Source of the DNA: an uncultured Acidimicrobiaceae bacterium
GTDB lineage: Bacteria > Actinomycetota > Acidimicrobiia > Acidimicrobiales > Ilumatobacteraceae
DNA length: 7,454 nucleotides
Assembly: GCA_903919215.1 (NCBI GenBank)
Contig: CAIXHI010000215.1
Location: 1-7,454, forward strand
Reading direction: 5' to 3'
Each line of letters begins with the position of its first letter. Within the stretch, counting starts at the first letter, position 1. The notes below the pieces were generated by a model. That model ran no database searches and had not been told where the DNA came from. It saw nothing but the letters and a program-made list of their open reading frames with translations. Below, piece by piece: positions 6,617-7,454 of the stretch. Both the position numbers and the translations under genes were made by a program.

Positions 6617-6994
6617 TTAGTCAGGCATGCAGGCGACCGCGTACGAACGGAAGCGATCATCGAACGTGGCGATGCGCTGAACCTTCTCGCGTTCACACAT
6701 CGTCAACGACAACGCCACGTCGAAATCTGGTTCGGCCACCATGCGTCGGGCGACTCGGCGGTGCTGACGGCCGACGTGGAGCACGTCCACTGGCGCGAGC
6801 ACACCGTGCCGCCGACCGGGCTGCCACGGACGCAGGTGATCGCTGACGGCGACCAGCAACACCGCTTCACGCTCGTATTGGTCGAGGAGCTCGAGATAGC
6901 TGGCGACCGCCGTCTGGTGGTGCTCGTGCATGGGGTCGGTGAGGGCGAGTAGGAACGACTGCTCGAGCAACACCTTGGGCGGGTCGAGGCTCAT
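6617..6994 (-). CDS. Small PIN-like domain protein
   Basis: A 125-aa protein resembling PIN/VapC-type ribonucleases. The N-terminal strand VLLEQSFLLALTDPMHEHHQTAVASYLELL (8-37) matches the usual xLDTSxLLAlxdpdHphH pattern, but the first acidic residue is Glu11 instead of Asp. The C-terminal part FDVALSLTMCEREKVQRIATFDDRFRSYAV (91-120) holds the typical D..L....-..IATFD-.F arrangement (Asp92, Asp112, Asp113). The family cuts RNA at a metal site formed by these acids. No antitoxin gene is next to it: upstream is a PAP2 membrane enzyme, with its stop overlapping this ATG (ATGA at 6994-6991), and downstream a flavoprotein gene. A GAGG sequence lies about 10 nt before the ATG. It may be a housekeeping or inactive PIN-like protein. 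The fold assignment rests on pattern resemblance only; catalytic function is unproven. Confidence 0.65.
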   Translation of the reverse strand: MSLDPPKVLLEQSFLLALTDPMHEHHQTAVASYLELLDQYEREAVLLVAVSDHLRPWQPGRRHGVLAPVDVLHVGRQHRRVARRMVAEPDFDVALSLTMCEREKVQRIATFDDRFRSYAVACMPD

Positions 6995-7454
6995 GCCGGC
7001 ACCGCCTCGCCCGGTTCGAGCACTGCTCGCGCTCTGCCCGCTCGAACCGTGCGCGTGCGCTGTTCCATACGACCCCAGAACCAGAACGACGCGAATGTGA
7101 GCGCCCATCCGACGAGGCCGTCGATGATCCAGTGCTCACCGAAGTAGACGAGTGATGTGAGCATGATCACTGGGAAGGTGAGCACGATCGCCTTCAGCCA
7201 CTTTGGCCTGATCCACGGCAGGAAGAAGAGCGGGACGATCAGCGCGAACGAGGCGTGCAGTGACGGCATCGCGGCGACGGCGTTGCCGTTGCTGAGTTGC
7301 ACCTTGTAGTCGTTGGTGAAACCCTTGAAACCCAAGTGGTAGAAGCCGAAGTAGTTGATCGGACGCTGGATCGAGCCGATCAGGTGGTACTTCGTCGACA
7401 CCATCCACGGTGGTGCCGTGGGCAGCACGACGAACATCAGGCAACCCACCCCCA
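6991..7454 (-). CDS. PAP2-family membrane phosphatase/transferase, C-terminal part (5' end outside window)
   Basis: The frame is open from the window edge to TGA at 6993-6991, giving about the last 154 residues. LPTAPPWM near the beginning, AMPSLHAS (catalytic-type PSLH motif, His codon at 7257-7255) and YFGEHWIIDGLVGW (motif C3, His and Asp three residues apart) mark the PAP2_3 branch, which includes inositol-phosphorylceramide-synthase-like (Aur1-type) enzymes and lipid phosphatases. Hydrophobic segments FALIVPLFFLPWI, LKAIVLTFPVIMLTSLVYF and LVGWALTFASFWFWG are transmembrane helices, placing it in the cytoplasmic membrane with the active site on the outer face as in the family. The tail is Arg-rich and probably cytoplasmic. 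The GTG at 7449 lies inside the conserved region and is unlikely to be the start; the missing N-terminus should carry PAP2 motif C1 and more helices. Head of a likely operon with the PIN-like and FAD genes. Substrate unknown. Confidence 0.87.
   Translation of the reverse strand, partial: GVGCLMFVVLPTAPPWMVSTKYHLIGSIQRPINYFGFYHLGFKGFTNDYKVQLSNGNAVAAMPSLHASFALIVPLFFLPWIRPKWLKAIVLTFPVIMLTSLVYFGEHWIIDGLVGWALTFASFWFWGRMEQRTRTVRAGRARAVLEPGEAVPA

Noticed and set aside
6130..6952. Plus-strand open frames across the flavoprotein start and the PIN-like gene
   Set aside because: No family resemblance; the minus-strand genes have coupled starts and a ribosome-binding site.
6617..7454. VapBC-type toxin-antitoxin module
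   Set aside because: The PIN-like gene has no antitoxin beside it; its upstream neighbour is a multi-pass PAP2 membrane protein.
1..7454. CRISPR arrays, tRNA genes, insertion sequences or tandem repeats
   Set aside because: No repeated units, cloverleaf-like segments, transposase motifs or terminal inverted repeats were seen on reading both strands.

Overview
The window comes from a high-GC genome with short intergenic gaps and many 4-nt stop/start overlaps, and the high GC shows as long shadow reading frames on both strands. Protein styles (a CoxD/CoxE/XdhC set, an NlpC/P60 hydrolase, a PSLH-type PAP2 enzyme) suggest an actinobacterium, possibly of the Acidimicrobiia. That placement is an inference from gene content, and no phylogenetic marker is present. 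Essentially all of the window is coding. I see no rRNA, tRNA, CRISPR array, insertion sequence or attachment site.

Region 1 (1-309, +) is the C-terminal end of an NlpC/P60 cell-wall hydrolase whose catalytic Cys lies just outside the window. It runs convergently into region 2 with a 33-nt overlap.

Region 2 (277-3441, -) is a compact four-gene operon read right to left: a MoxR/CoxD-like AAA+ ATPase, a CoxE-like VWA (MIDAS) protein, a 105-aa XdhC/CoxI N-terminal-domain protein, and a 264-aa XdhC-type protein with a Rossmann domain. The first two junctions are 4-nt overlaps (GTGA, ATGA) and the last is a 2-nt gap. This is the accessory and maturation set normally found with CO dehydrogenase or other xanthine-oxidase-family molybdenum hydroxylases. 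No catalytic subunit gene (coxL/M/S type) is present, and both flanks of the operon carry unrelated genes on the other strand.

Region 3 (3530-5155, +) is a divergently transcribed GH13 isoamylase/GlgX-like glycosidase, shorter than usual but with all catalytic residues. Its TAG stop shares a palindromic CTAG with the TAG stop of the convergent gene in region 4.

Region 4 (5152-7454, -) is a second operon read right to left: a PAP2-family membrane phosphatase/transferase (5' end outside the window), a small PIN-like protein overlapping it by ATGA, and, after a 28-nt gap, a DAO-family FAD-dependent oxidoreductase.

The most interesting points are the orphan cofactor-maturation operon with its two-gene XdhC arrangement, and the unexplained PAP2-PIN-flavoprotein operon. 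Nothing seen here demands a wholly new system.
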